This document shows, one piece after another, positions 26,102-36,139 of a stretch of DNA of 53,361 nt. The DNA comes from an uncultured Clostridia bacterium (GTDB lineage: Bacteria > Bacillota > Clostridia > Oscillospirales > CAG-272), in NCBI GenBank assembly GCA_944384515.1, contig CALWTU010000032.1, forward strand, positions 1 through 53,361, read 5' to 3'. The notes beneath the pieces are model-generated. The model saw only the letters and a program-made list of their open reading frames with translations, ran no database searches and had not been told where the DNA came from. The translations under genes and the position numbers were made by a program. Within the stretch, counting starts at the first letter, position 1. Each line of letters begins with the position of its first letter.

Positions 26102-26917
26102 ATGAAAAAAGCGGAGATAATATCCATACTGTTTGAACTTCATAAAATCACCGGCTTCAGAATGTCACTGCATGATATAAACTTTAACGAAATTGCCGCA
26201 TTCCCCCAGCACAGAATGCCGCTGTGCGCTCTGATCCAGGAGGCAAAAGGAGAATACGAATGCTGCGTTAACTCAGACAGAGAAGCGCTCAAAAAGGTTT
26301 ATGAGACAAAAAAACCGCTGATATACAAGTGTAGACACGGTCTTGTGGAGGCCATAAGTCCACTTTACAACTACGGCTCGCTGACCGGTTTTTTGATGAT
26401 GGGACAAATATGCGACAGTTCTGTAAACAAAGACGCTCTTTTGGAAAAACTCGATGATATAGGGCTTGAAAGAAGCCGCGTCACAGAAATTCTCTCACAA
26501 ATGCCGACGGTAAGAGAAGACATGACATCATCATACTTAAGAATAATGACTATATGTGCAGAGTATCTGACACTCTCCAACGCCCTGCCCAAAGAAAAAC
26601 TTTCAAACGCCGAAAACGCCATGATATACATAAAAGAAAACCTTGATAAGAAAATCACGATAAAAGACCTTTGCGACAGGACCGGATGCTCAAAAACAAC
26701 ACTTATCACAGAATTCAAAAAAACATACGGCATGACAGTCAACGCGCTCATAACAAAAGAGCGTCTCAGCCGTGCAAAAGAACTTTTGCACAGCGATATG
26801 AGCATTAATGAAATTTCCGCTGTGACGGGATTTTACGATCAGTCGTATTTTTCAAAAGTTTTTTCGGAGGAGTTCGGCTATACTCCGACAGAATTCAGAA
26901 AAGAGGTTCTAAAATGA
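26102..26917 (+). CDS. AraC-family regulator with PocR sensory domain
   Basis: A 271-residue transcription regulator. Residues about 6-155 match the PocR ligand-binding domain (FELHKITGF, then a Cys-rich part with ECCVNSDREAL and YKCRHGLVEAISP), a PAS-related sensor for small molecules. Residues about 170-270 carry two AraC helix-turn-helix units: ITIKDLCDRTGCSKTTL and INEISAVTGFYDQSYFSKVF, followed by GYTPTEFRK. It diverges from the amino-sugar operon and its promoter interlocks with that operon's, so that operon is the likely target. Its stop codon overlaps the start of the YhaO-like gene (ATGA), coupling the regulator to a nuclease pair, which is unusual. Confidence 0.88.
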   Translation: MKKAEIISILFELHKITGFRMSLHDINFNEIAAFPQHRMPLCALIQEAKGEYECCVNSDREALKKVYETKKPLIYKCRHGLVEAISPLYNYGSLTGFLMMGQICDSSVNKDALLEKLDDIGLERSRVTEILSQMPTVREDMTSSYLRIMTICAEYLTLSNALPKEKLSNAENAMIYIKENLDKKITIKDLCDRTGCSKTTLITEFKKTYGMTVNALITKERLSRAKELLHSDMSINEISAVTGFYDQSYFSKVFSEEFGYTPTEFRKEVLK

Positions 26918-27975
26918 AAATTATACATACATCCGACCTGCATCTCGACTCTCCCCTGTCGGCAAGGCTTAGCCCCCAAAACGCAAAAATACGGCGGGAG
27001 GAGCTCATCGGAACATTCAAGAAAATTATTTCAAAAGCCGCGAAATTTGATCGCGGAGCGGTTATTATATCGGGAGATTTATTTGATTGTGCAAACCCCT
27101 CTCCGAGGACGGTGAGTTATGTTACGGACCTTATTGCCGCCATGCCGAATGTCGCCTTCTTTTACCTGCTTGGAAATCATGAGTCGGAACTGCTTTTGAA
27201 TATGAAAATAAATCTTCCCCAAAATTTATACATGTTCAAAGATACATTCACAAGATACGATATCGGAAATGTATCAATTTACGGATGCAGTAAAATTCGC
27301 AAAAATATGTTTGAAAATTTCATGCCCGACAAAAACCGGATAAATATCCTCGTTTTACACGGCGTTTTGGCGGACCGGACTGACGACACCGAAAAAATAG
27401 GACTGAGGGACATCGAGGGGCTCGGAATTGATTATCTGGCTCTCGGTCACTACCACACATATTCACAGACAAAATACAGCGATGGGATTGCGGTATATTC
27501 CGGAACGCCCGAGGGGCGAGGATTTGACGAGACGGGAGATATGGGATATGTACTCATAGATACCGACGGCGGTGCCCTGACGCATAAATTTGTCAGCTGT
27601 GCGAAAAGAAAGATTTACGAAATAAATGTGGACATAACAGGCGCACAAAGCGAGCTTGAGTATGAAAAACTGATAGAGGCGAAACTGCGCCATATCTCAC
27701 CGGAGAGTTTGGTCAGAGTTGTCCTGACCGGCAGTCATGAGGCAGATATTTGCCCTGACGAAGAGAGACTTATGCGCAGCTTTGCGGACGGTTTTTACTG
27801 CTTTGAGCTCTACGACCGCTCAAAACTTAAAATTTCGCCCGGCGATTATCTGTATGACAAGTCGCTTAAAGGTGAGTTTATAAGACTTGTTATGGGAGAG
27901 GAAAACTTAAGCGAGGAAAAAAAGCAGAAAATAATTCAGTGCGCCATAAACGCACTGACAGGAGAGGAGATATAG
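26914..27975 (+). CDS. YhaO/SbcD-like DNA repair metallophosphoesterase
   Basis: A 353-residue calcineurin-like phosphoesterase of the SbcD/Mre11 group, closest in layout to Bacillus YhaO. Metal-binding motifs in order: HTSDLHLDSPL, ISGDLFD, LLGNHES, VLHGV and LGHYHT. It probably forms a nuclease complex with the YhaN-like ATPase encoded 7 bases downstream, acting on DNA ends or hairpins. Its ATG overlaps the AraC gene stop. Confidence 0.9.
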   Translation: MKIIHTSDLHLDSPLSARLSPQNAKIRREELIGTFKKIISKAAKFDRGAVIISGDLFDCANPSPRTVSYVTDLIAAMPNVAFFYLLGNHESELLLNMKINLPQNLYMFKDTFTRYDIGNVSIYGCSKIRKNMFENFMPDKNRINILVLHGVLADRTDDTEKIGLRDIEGLGIDYLALGHYHTYSQTKYSDGIAVYSGTPEGRGFDETGDMGYVLIDTDGGALTHKFVSCAKRKIYEINVDITGAQSELEYEKLIEAKLRHISPESLVRVVLTGSHEADICPDEERLMRSFADGFYCFELYDRSKLKISPGDYLYDKSLKGEFIRLVMGEENLSEEKKQKIIQCAINALTGEEI

Positions 27976-27982
27976 AAAAGTT

Positions 27983-30457
27983 ATGAAGCTTGTTGAGTGT
28001 TATATCGAAAACTTCGGAAAACTGCATAATTTTTCCTACAAGTTCGACAGTCAGCTCAATGTCATAAAAGAAGATAACGGATACGGCAAGACGACATTTA
28101 CAGTATTTTTAAAATCAATGCTCTACGGTCTTACAAAGACAAAGAATACAAAAATAACAGAGAACGAAAGAAAGCACTATCAGCCGTGGCAAAAGGGCTA
28201 CTGGGGCGGTTGGCTTATTATTGAGGCAAAAGGCAAACTGTACCGCATTGAGCGTGAGTTCAACGAAAAATACAGCAAAGATAAATTTGTTTTATACGAT
28301 GAGAGAAGCGGAAAGATATCAAACGATTACACTGAAAATATCGGAGAGGAACTTTTTGAGATAGATGCCGACGGATTTGAGAGGACGATATTTTTGTCGG
28401 AGGCGAATATATCCGGCACAAACGACAACAAAACCGTGTCGGCAAAACTATCCGACCTTGCGGCGACAGAAGCGGATCTCTCTATAATGGACGAGGCGAT
28501 AGCACGGCTTGACAACGAGAGAAAGAGATATGAGAAAAAAGGCGGCAAGGGAGAAATATACGATCTTAAGACAAGACTCGGAGTTATAGAAGAAAAACTG
28601 TTAAATCTGGCTGACGCCGAAAAGCAGATATCCGAAAACTATGCAAAAATCGCGCTGCTGAAAGAAAAACTGACCGCCGCCGAAGAGAAGAAAAAACGGT
28701 GCGAGGAAAAAATCCGGGAGCACCTCGAAAGAGAAAAACTGCAAATACACCAAAGCTATTATGAAACACTGAAAAGCAACGCAAAAATGCGTGAAAAAGA
28801 AGTGCGGGATGCGGAAAATTTCTTTAACGGATATATTCCGACATCTGAAGAAATATACCGTCAAAAAAGGGCATATGACACATATTTGCAAGAGAAAGAA
28901 GCTCTGAATAAGCACTCTTGTGCCGACGCATCAAGCGAAAATAAATACAACATCAGTGAGAGTGAACAAGAAGAAATAGACTCTCTTATTAACAAACTCA
29001 ACAGAATAGATGTGCTGACAGAGGATTTAAATGAAAGATTAAACAGGCAAACTGAGAGAATATCCTCAAAGGAAGATTACAAACCGCAAAGAGCGGAATA
29101 TGTCATGGGGTTGATTGAAAGACACACTCTGCTTTCATCTTACAAAAAGAGAAAAAAAGCCTACTTGGCTCTCTTCCCTGCCGCCCTTTTATCACTTGCC
29201 GCGGCAATTTTTTTCTATAATTCCCTGGCGGTTTTATCTGTATCCCTCCTTTCGGTCTCGGCTGTCATGTTTATTATCTCAGCTGTAAACTTTACGCTCT
29301 GCCGGAAAAACAAAAAGCACTCGAGAGAGCTATCTCAATTTAATGCAGATTTTTTTGCTATGACGGGGTTTGACAGCCGTAACACGGATGTGGGAAAAGT
29401 TTTGAGTGAATACCTTACCTTTTCCCAAAGCTACTACGAAAATGAAAAAGCAGAGATAAACTATTATAAAGAACTTGACGCTCTCAAAGAAGAAAAAAAG
29501 GCTCTTAATATAGAGGCGTGTCAAATTTTATGCAAGTTTCCCGATATTAAAAATGAGAATATCAAGGATGCTTTACGAAAAATCATAGACATGTGCAACG
29601 AGAACACAACTCTGATGAGGCAGGAGAAAACAGAATTTGAAGAAAGAAAAAGAAAAAGCAATATAATTTTTGCCGAATACCAGAAAGCACTTGATTTCAT
29701 AAAGCGCTATAATATTGGTGCAGATAACAAATTTGAATTTTTGGCAGAAAAACTCAACCGCTACAAAAATGCACTGTTTAATCTGAATGCAGCCGTCATG
29801 GAATGTGAAAAGTACCGGAAAAACAATAATTTTGAGATAGACGGCACATCACGGACGGACACAGTGGATGTCGGGCGCTCATATGAAGCTGAAATATCAG
29901 AGATAAGCCGTCTTTCGGACGAGATAAAAAAGGAGCTTATCAACACCGAAAAAGAAAACAATATTCTATCTCAAAAGACAGCGGACAAAGATGCTCTGGT
30001 AATGGAAAGAGATACGCTCAGAGAGAAAATAGAAAAATCCAAAGACAAGCTTGAGACGATAATCGCAACAATGCACTACCTTGAGAGCGCCAAGGATAAT
30101 ATAACTGAGGAATACCTATACAAGACAAAAAACGCCTTTAAAAAATACATATCCGAGCTGTCTGCAGAACAGGCAAAAGATTTCATGATAGACACCTCAT
30201 TCAATATTATGAAAACCGACCTCGGAGGCGCACGGGAAAGCGATGCATACAGCAGGGGCACCCGTGACATCTTCAATCTTTGTATGCGCTTTGCTCTGAT
30301 AGACTCTCTATATGAGAAAGAAAAACCGTTTATCATTCTTGACGACCCGTTTGCGCATCTTGACGACAAGGGAATAAAGCGCGGTCTTGAACTTTTAAAC
30401 AATTTAAAACAGTCAAGGCAGATAATCTATATTACCTGCCGAAATGAGAGAAGCTGA
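27983..30457 (+). CDS. YhaN/SbcC-like AAA ATPase with central membrane hairpin
   Basis: An 824-residue SMC-like ATPase, partner of the upstream YhaO-like nuclease. Walker A is NGYGKTT at residues 32-38; Walker B is FIILDDPFAHLDD near residue 784, after a signature region around GARESDAYSRGTRD. Long coiled coils (about 170-390 and 440-750) run between. In place of the SbcC zinc hook there are two hydrophobic segments at about 396-436, as in YhaN, which would put the tip of the coiled coil in the membrane. The role in DNA metabolism is inferred from the family. Confidence 0.88.
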   Translation: MKLVECYIENFGKLHNFSYKFDSQLNVIKEDNGYGKTTFTVFLKSMLYGLTKTKNTKITENERKHYQPWQKGYWGGWLIIEAKGKLYRIEREFNEKYSKDKFVLYDERSGKISNDYTENIGEELFEIDADGFERTIFLSEANISGTNDNKTVSAKLSDLAATEADLSIMDEAIARLDNERKRYEKKGGKGEIYDLKTRLGVIEEKLLNLADAEKQISENYAKIALLKEKLTAAEEKKKRCEEKIREHLEREKLQIHQSYYETLKSNAKMREKEVRDAENFFNGYIPTSEEIYRQKRAYDTYLQEKEALNKHSCADASSENKYNISESEQEEIDSLINKLNRIDVLTEDLNERLNRQTERISSKEDYKPQRAEYVMGLIERHTLLSSYKKRKKAYLALFPAALLSLAAAIFFYNSLAVLSVSLLSVSAVMFIISAVNFTLCRKNKKHSRELSQFNADFFAMTGFDSRNTDVGKVLSEYLTFSQSYYENEKAEINYYKELDALKEEKKALNIEACQILCKFPDIKNENIKDALRKIIDMCNENTTLMRQEKTEFEERKRKSNIIFAEYQKALDFIKRYNIGADNKFEFLAEKLNRYKNALFNLNAAVMECEKYRKNNNFEIDGTSRTDTVDVGRSYEAEISEISRLSDEIKKELINTEKENNILSQKTADKDALVMERDTLREKIEKSKDKLETIIATMHYLESAKDNITEEYLYKTKNAFKKYISELSAEQAKDFMIDTSFNIMKTDLGGARESDAYSRGTRDIFNLCMRFALIDSLYEKEKPFIILDDPFAHLDDKGIKRGLELLNNLKQSRQIIYITCRNERS

Positions 30458-30571
30458 ATCTATCTTGCTTGAGAGATAAAAACACTATATTTTAAAGACA
30501 AAATTCTTTCAAAAACATATGATGTTAAGGGGGACTTTTTTCATCGGGACAAAAAATGAAAGGATTTTAAA

Positions 30572-31432
30572 ATGACAGAATTTTATAATCAGGCAAGCCT
30601 CTGCTACGGTGGACTGCAGATAAACTCCAACGTTGTAAAAGGTCAGCTGGTTGACTGCATAACTCTGAAAAAAACCGCTTTATGCACGCAGTACGCTTAC
30701 GGCGAAAGCATTGTTTTTATGGTAACTATCGAGAATATCAGCTCTTGCAGTTATGTAAATCTCACATTGTATGACGATCTTAGCGAGTATGAGTATAACG
30801 GATGTGTTCTTTATCCGCTTAAATATGTAGACTCAAGTTTGAGAATGATGATTAACGGAAAAGAATGTTCCCCTCCCTCCTTACTCTCAACTCAGGGTCT
30901 TAAAATCAGCGGAATATGTCTGCCCGCAAAGAGTGTCGTAACAATATTTTATACCGTTACGGTGACGGCATATGCTCCGCTGGACATTTCCTCATCCGTC
31001 ACCAACACCGTAACCCTGACGGGTCAATTCCTTAGAAGATGCTACACCGACAGTGTAACGATTACTCCGAGAGCTACAACCTTGTTGACCATAACAAAGA
31101 GTTTATGCCCCAAAACCGTAATGGAATGCGAAGATATCACATATACTTTTGTTATCTCAAACGCCGGCAATACCGACATCCTGCCGGAAGACAACGTTAC
31201 GGTATGTGACAAATTCAAGCCCAGGATTAATTTGACACGGGTTGAACTTGACGGCGTCGAGCTTAAGCAGTATCAAGACTTTAACTACAACCCTCTTGAC
31301 GGAGTATTTACCACCAAACAAGGTCTTATTACTCCGAAAGGAGCGACTTTTGAAAGAGACTCATGCACCGGTGTTATAACTCAGACACCCGGGGTGTGCA
31401 TACTTGTAATAAAAGGAAGTATTTTGTCTTGA
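30572..31432 (+). CDS. DUF11-repeat protein, clostridial type
   Basis: A 286-residue protein with two DUF11-like beta-sandwich repeats (about 30-160 and 165-285), each with a K/T-start and the VTIENISSCSYVNLT / FVISNAGNTDILPED signature. It begins FYNQASLCYGGLQINSN, an opening shared by many clostridial DUF11 proteins. It lacks a signal peptide and an anchor. Cys is unusually frequent (about ten residues). Proteins of this style are often proposed to be surface, coat or exosporium components; nothing here proves that. AAAGGA precedes the ATG. It stands alone, before the hairpin at 31563. Confidence 0.75.
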   Translation: MTEFYNQASLCYGGLQINSNVVKGQLVDCITLKKTALCTQYAYGESIVFMVTIENISSCSYVNLTLYDDLSEYEYNGCVLYPLKYVDSSLRMMINGKECSPPSLLSTQGLKISGICLPAKSVVTIFYTVTVTAYAPLDISSSVTNTVTLTGQFLRRCYTDSVTITPRATTLLTITKSLCPKTVMECEDITYTFVISNAGNTDILPEDNVTVCDKFKPRINLTRVELDGVELKQYQDFNYNPLDGVFTTKQGLITPKGATFERDSCTGVITQTPGVCILVIKGSILS

Positions 31433-31562
31433 TCCGAAACGGCAGATTTTTATCGGATAAACACAACTTTAAAGCCAACAAAAAGATTGATTGCATCTGT
31501 AATTTATATAAAAAGCTTTTTTGTATTAAAGAGAGATGTGGCGTTTCAGCGTATCGGAAAGG

Positions 31563-31596
31563 GGCGAGGTAGAAATATTTTCTGCCTCGCCTTTAC
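31563..31596. terminator. Terminator between the DUF11 and acyl synthetase genes
   Basis: GGCGAGGTAGA (31563-31573) pairs with TCTGCCTCGCC (31581-31591) with one wobble, followed by TTTAC. It lies 130 bases after the DUF11 stop and 70 bases beyond the minus-strand synthetase stop at 31661, and could serve either. Confidence 0.7.
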
Positions 31597-31660
31597 TTAT
31601 CTTTATATTCAGTTAAAAATTATACCGAAGAATTCGCAGGGTATGCGCACTCACCCGTTT

Positions 31661-33361
31661 TTATTTTACAAGGTGACGCTTAATCTTTCTCGAGGTAGTT
31701 TTCTCAAAAGGCTCCTTGCGTATCTCTACTGCTTTTATATGCTTAAATGAAGGAAGCTTGCGGTTGAGCTCTACAACTTTCTTGCGGATAATCTCATATG
31801 CCTTTGCTTCGTCGGGTGTTTCACCGAATATTTCGGGATTAGGATAAGCTATAACAGTAAGATTTACTGTCTCGCCGTCCTCGCCCTTTCTTCCGACAAC
31901 CACACATTCGCCTATCTCGGTAATCTTGCTGAGATACTCCTCTATCTCCTCAGGGAATACATTCTTTCCGTTTTCAAGCACTATAACAGACTTAAGTCTT
32001 CCCGTAATATAGATGTAACCGTCTTTATCCATATAACCGATATCTCCGGTCTTATACCATCCGTCAACGGTAAACGCTTTAGCGTTCTCCTCTTTATTGT
32101 TATAGTAGCCGAGCATTACGTTGCTTCCCTTAACCTGTATCTCGCCCTCATAATATCCCTTCTCGTTTTTCTCAGTGCCCTTATCAATACGCACCTTACA
32201 ACTGGGAACACTCGGTCCGACAGAGCCTTTTTTGAGCGCATAGTACGGGTTAACCGAAATAAGTGGTGAACACTCTGTTATTCCGTAGCCCTCTGCTATC
32301 GTAATTCCGAGGCTGTCAAACTCCTTGACCATCTTGGGACTCAGCGGTGCGCCGCCGCTGATAATTTTACAAAGTCTGCCTCCGAATGCGCCAAGCACCT
32401 CCTTAAAGAACACATGTCTTAAGTCGATACCTACCTTGCGAAGTCCGTTTGACAAAGCCATCATTGTACGCAAAAGAGCATATTTATGAGACTTCTTCGC
32501 CTCATTCATAATTTTGCTGTGCATTGTATTTACAATGAGAGGAACAAGTACAAGTCCGGTAGGCTTGAACTCTTTGAAATTCTTGGCAAAATGCCTGATA
32601 GAATCGTTTATTCCTACCTCCATACCGTAGTTAAGTCCCGAGAGCATGCACGCAAGCTCATATGTATGGTGCAAAGGAAGAACAGATACTATCGTATCGT
32701 CAGGGAAAAATTCAACCGTTGCGCATGCGGAATTAACTGTAGAGAATATGTTTTTCTCACAGAGCATAACACATTTGCTTGTTCCGGTAGTTCCTGATGT
32801 AAAGAGCATCACCGCAAGATCCTCGGCTCCCCTCTCATAAACAGAAAATCCGTTTTTATCCGCATACTCTCTTCCGTTTTTTATAATCTCATTAAGAGAA
32901 TACACGCCGTCATCCGCCTCAGCGGTATCCTGCATGCAAATAAATTTTTTCAAAGTGCTGTGCGTAGCTTTAAGCTCTGTCATCTTTGAATAAAAAGTCT
33001 TGCTGAAAATTATCGCCTCAGCCTCAACGCTCTCGAGCAGTCCGCCGATTGCGCTGATGGCAAGCTCCTTATGCATAGGAATAATACTTCCGCCCGCTGC
33101 AAGAGTGGCAAGATAACTGCTGACCCATTCCACAGATGTCTCTCCTATAACGGCAATCCTCTTGCCGGCAAGACCCATAGCCGAAAGTCCGGCAGCCTCA
33201 GAAATAATCATTTCGTAAAACTCTTTATATGTTATAGAATAATACTCGTTATTCTGGGGATAGCGATACGCCGTTTTTTCTCCGTGATTATTAAGAACGG
33301 CGAGATACTCTTTCAAATTGCTTACAGGAGTAAAAACTCTTTCTGTTTTCTTCTTTCCCAT
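31661..33361 (-). CDS. AMP-forming acyl-CoA/acyl-ACP synthetase
   Basis: A 566-residue adenylate-forming enzyme of the long-chain fatty acid ligase group. The phosphate-binding loop is LFTSGTTGTSKCVML near residue 190; later motifs are EGYGITECSPLIS, WYKTGDIGYMDKDGYIYITGR and a C-terminal Lys-containing TTSRKIKR. It activates a fatty or related carboxylic acid through an acyl-adenylate and passes it to CoA or a carrier protein. It follows the CapD-like gene by 54 bases on the same strand, so the two may be cotranscribed; GAAAGGAT precedes the ATG. No membrane segment seen. Confidence 0.88.
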   Translation of the reverse strand: MGKKKTERVFTPVSNLKEYLAVLNNHGEKTAYRYPQNNEYYSITYKEFYEMIISEAAGLSAMGLAGKRIAVIGETSVEWVSSYLATLAAGGSIIPMHKELAISAIGGLLESVEAEAIIFSKTFYSKMTELKATHSTLKKFICMQDTAEADDGVYSLNEIIKNGREYADKNGFSVYERGAEDLAVMLFTSGTTGTSKCVMLCEKNIFSTVNSACATVEFFPDDTIVSVLPLHHTYELACMLSGLNYGMEVGINDSIRHFAKNFKEFKPTGLVLVPLIVNTMHSKIMNEAKKSHKYALLRTMMALSNGLRKVGIDLRHVFFKEVLGAFGGRLCKIISGGAPLSPKMVKEFDSLGITIAEGYGITECSPLISVNPYYALKKGSVGPSVPSCKVRIDKGTEKNEKGYYEGEIQVKGSNVMLGYYNNKEENAKAFTVDGWYKTGDIGYMDKDGYIYITGRLKSVIVLENGKNVFPEEIEEYLSKITEIGECVVVGRKGEDGETVNLTVIAYPNPEIFGETPDEAKAYEIIRKKVVELNRKLPSFKHIKAVEIRKEPFEKTTSRKIKRHLVK

Positions 33362-33415
33362 TTTTTATCCTTTCGATAAATCCATATATTATATGTTATA
33401 TATTTGAGTGACAGT

Positions 33416-35326
33416 TTAACTTACAAGGCTCATTTCCCTTGAGCTCTCAGCTTTTGCATTAACCTCATCGGGAAGCTTATATGTAGGAACGACACGCATC
33501 ATCGCATCCCTGATTAAGTCGGGCTGGATCTCCCTCTCCGACAGCATAACCGCCTCTTTGAGAATATTGATTTTCTCCTCTATCTCTGCTCTTGTATACG
33601 GTGTGTCTCGCTCTACAAAAATCATGTTATTGCTCGTCTTATCGAGTTTTTCCGTCTGAATCAAAAGTTCCTCATAAAGTTTTTCGCCCGGTCTCAATCC
33701 GGTCTCTATAATATCTATATCACGGTACGGAACAAGCCCTGAGAGCTTTATCATATTTTCCGCAAGGTCGTATATTTTTACGGGATTGCCCATATCGAGT
33801 ATAAAAAGCTCGTTACTCTTCGCCATAGCGCCCGCCTCCATAACAAGACTTGACGCCTCGGGTATTGTCATGAAGTAGCGTATTATGCGTTTATCTGTAA
33901 CAGTGACCGGTCCGCCCTTCTCTATCTGCTTTTTAAAGAGCGGAATAACCGAACCGTTTGAGCCGAGAACATTTCCAAATCTCACAGCTGAAAATGTAGT
34001 CCTGCTGTCTGTCCTGCACTGAATTACCATCTCACACATGCGTTTTGACGCACCCATAATATTAGTGGGATTTACCGCCTTGTCGGTAGAGATAAGTATA
34101 AACTTCTCAACTCCGTATTTTTCCGCCAGATTCGCTGTGTTGTATGTACCTATAACATTGTTTTTTATAGCCTCGCAATTGCTGTGCTCCATAAGCGGAA
34201 CATGCTTATGCGCCGCCGCATGGAAAACTATGTCGGGCTTATAGTAGTTAAAGACAGCTTCAAGACGCTTTACATCCCTGACAGATCCTATCTCAACAAA
34301 CAAATCAAGACTGCTGCCGTAGTTTTGTATAAGCTCCTGCTGTATCTGATATGCATTGTTTTCGTATATGTCGAAAATGATAAGTTTTCCCGGTCTGCAC
34401 GCGGCAATCTGGCGGCAAAGTTCACTTCCTATCGAACCGCCTCCTCCTGTCACAAGCACAACCTTATCTTTGTAAAACTCTTTTGTCTTTATATTCTCCA
34501 TTTTCATGGAAGAACGGAAAAGCAAATCCTCAATCTTTACCTCTCTGATAACTCTCTTTGAATTATCGTACACCTTTCCGTACTCGCTGATCGGCAGATC
34601 ATAAAGCTTCACCTTACATCCCGTCTTGGAGTAAAACTCAAAGAGAGATTTAGCCTTATCGCCGTCAAGGTCATTGATGGCAATGAAAATTTCCTGTATC
34701 GGAAGAGCTCTGATTTTATCTATGACAGTATTGTCATTCTGAAGAACCTTGATACCGTGTATCATACTGCCTATTTTATCCTTGCTCTGATCCACAAAGC
34801 AGATCGGAACATAATGTGACGAACCGTTGTAAATAAGCTCATCGCAGAGCAAAGCTCCGATCTTTCCCGCTCCGATAATGGCAACACCGATTTTATTGTG
34901 TCTCTTGCCGCTCTCACTTTTACTTATCTGTCTTGTGCGCTCCTGATAAAAAAGACGGCTGGATATTGTCACAAGTATATCAAGACAGATAAATGTTGCG
35001 CTTATCCACAAACCCAGATACGCAAATTCAATAAGTCTTGTAACCGCAAGTGCAAACACCCCTCCGACAGCGTCGGAAACCAACATCTTTATATAAACCT
35101 TTGAGTCTGCGTAACGCAAAACATTAGAGTAATTATTAAGCAAAATTCTTGACGCAAGTATGCAAACATAGAATATCGCATAATTCAGCATATACCCGCC
35201 CGCACTAAGCATTTTATCGTATGGAGAATAAGCTTGGAGCAACACTGTCAACAGATATACAACGCTGAAGATTACAAAATCTATTAAAAGCAAAAGAAGT
35301 TTTCTTTTATTTGCTAAAAGTTTCAT
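33416..35326 (-). CDS. CapD/FlaA1-type membrane-anchored UDP-sugar 4,6-dehydratase
   Basis: A 636-residue polysaccharide biosynthesis enzyme. About four N-terminal membrane segments (residues 8-130), then a Rossmann-like domain with AIIGAGKIGALL near 147 and a catalytic SDR domain with VLVTGGGGSIGSEL near 290. STDKAVNPTNIMGASKR contains the Met that replaces the usual Tyr in the PglF/CapD branch, with its Lys. The usual product is a UDP-4-keto-6-deoxy hexosamine for glycans or capsule. It is served by a consensus promoter at 35382-35410. Confidence 0.92.
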   Translation of the reverse strand: MKLLANKRKLLLLLIDFVIFSVVYLLTVLLQAYSPYDKMLSAGGYMLNYAIFYVCILASRILLNNYSNVLRYADSKVYIKMLVSDAVGGVFALAVTRLIEFAYLGLWISATFICLDILVTISSRLFYQERTRQISKSESGKRHNKIGVAIIGAGKIGALLCDELIYNGSSHYVPICFVDQSKDKIGSMIHGIKVLQNDNTVIDKIRALPIQEIFIAINDLDGDKAKSLFEFYSKTGCKVKLYDLPISEYGKVYDNSKRVIREVKIEDLLFRSSMKMENIKTKEFYKDKVVLVTGGGGSIGSELCRQIAACRPGKLIIFDIYENNAYQIQQELIQNYGSSLDLFVEIGSVRDVKRLEAVFNYYKPDIVFHAAAHKHVPLMEHSNCEAIKNNVIGTYNTANLAEKYGVEKFILISTDKAVNPTNIMGASKRMCEMVIQCRTDSRTTFSAVRFGNVLGSNGSVIPLFKKQIEKGGPVTVTDKRIIRYFMTIPEASSLVMEAGAMAKSNELFILDMGNPVKIYDLAENMIKLSGLVPYRDIDIIETGLRPGEKLYEELLIQTEKLDKTSNNMIFVERDTPYTRAEIEEKINILKEAVMLSEREIQPDLIRDAMMRVVPTYKLPDEVNAKAESSREMSLVS

Positions 35327-35381
35327 TTTACCCCCAAAAATCAGATAATAACTCCGATTTCTACATTTTTCACCTTCATTT

Positions 35382-35410
35382 ATTATAACACTCCGTCTTT
35401 ACAATGTCAA
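35382..35410 (-). promoter_or_regulatory. Consensus sigma-A promoter for the CapD-like gene
   Basis: Minus-strand perfect TTGACA (35410-35405) and TATAAT (35387-35382) with a 17-base spacer, 56 bases before the start codon. Confidence 0.9.
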
Positions 35411-35443
35411 TATTTTACACAATATTTTTATACCATTATATAG

Positions 35444-36136
35444 TCATATAGCAAATATTTTCTTTAAATATCTTTGAAATGGCTTTACTACTCCTATGAT
35501 AATCAGCATTATGCCTAAGAGAAAAAGCGCAATTGCCGGATAAATCGACCAGATGAAAAGTTTGCCGGTGCTTGAAAAATTTACATAAATCAGCCATTCG
35601 AGAAGTATAAAAAAACCGCTGAACGCAATAAGACATCCGCCGAAAATATAAAAGTATCCTCTCTTGAGGTAATACGTCAGCACGGCAACCGTTATTACAA
35701 TTATTCCGACGCATCCCGCAATCGGAAACGCAAAAGGAAAAAACCATCCCCCGCCGGTCCAAAAGTCAATATACCAAAGATAAAGCAAAACACCAAAGAG
35801 GTCGCACGGTATAAATATCGCCGGTGAAGGCTTTTTAAACCAAAGCGGCATAATGAAAAAAAGATATCCCAAAAGTATGCCTCCCATGGCATAACCGCTC
35901 CACACTACCCTGCCGTTTGTCCTCAGGTCGCTTGCAAATGTGACGATCAGCGCAATTGTCAGAATGAATGTGATAATAAATATCACCGCTCTTCCCGCAA
36001 TCTCCTCGCTCACCTTCTCTGCCTTCGGATAATTCTCCTCACTTGTCGGAAGATCCGGATAGTACACGGGCGTGTTGCACAAAGGACATTTTTTCTCACT
36101 GTCGCTAAGCTCAACTCCGCATTTTACGCAGTACAT
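35444..36136 (-). CDS. DUF6320 zinc-ribbon membrane protein
   Basis: A 230-residue protein of the DUF6320 type, function unknown. The N-terminus is a zinc ribbon (CVKCGVELSDSEKKCPLCN, Cys4-Cys7 and a second CxxC), followed by a short linker and about six hydrophobic segments. Its GGAGGT ribosome site is formed by the last codons of the preceding fusion gene, only three bases separating the two, so translation is probably coupled. Members often neighbour alcohol-acetyltransferase-like genes, as here. It may regulate or anchor the acyltransferase (inference). Confidence 0.75.
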   Translation of the reverse strand: MYCVKCGVELSDSEKKCPLCNTPVYYPDLPTSEENYPKAEKVSEEIAGRAVIFIITFILTIALIVTFASDLRTNGRVVWSGYAMGGILLGYLFFIMPLWFKKPSPAIFIPCDLFGVLLYLWYIDFWTGGGWFFPFAFPIAGCVGIIVITVAVLTYYLKRGYFYIFGGCLIAFSGFFILLEWLIYVNFSSTGKLFIWSIYPAIALFLLGIMLIIIGVVKPFQRYLKKIFAI

Positions 36137-36139
36137 AAG

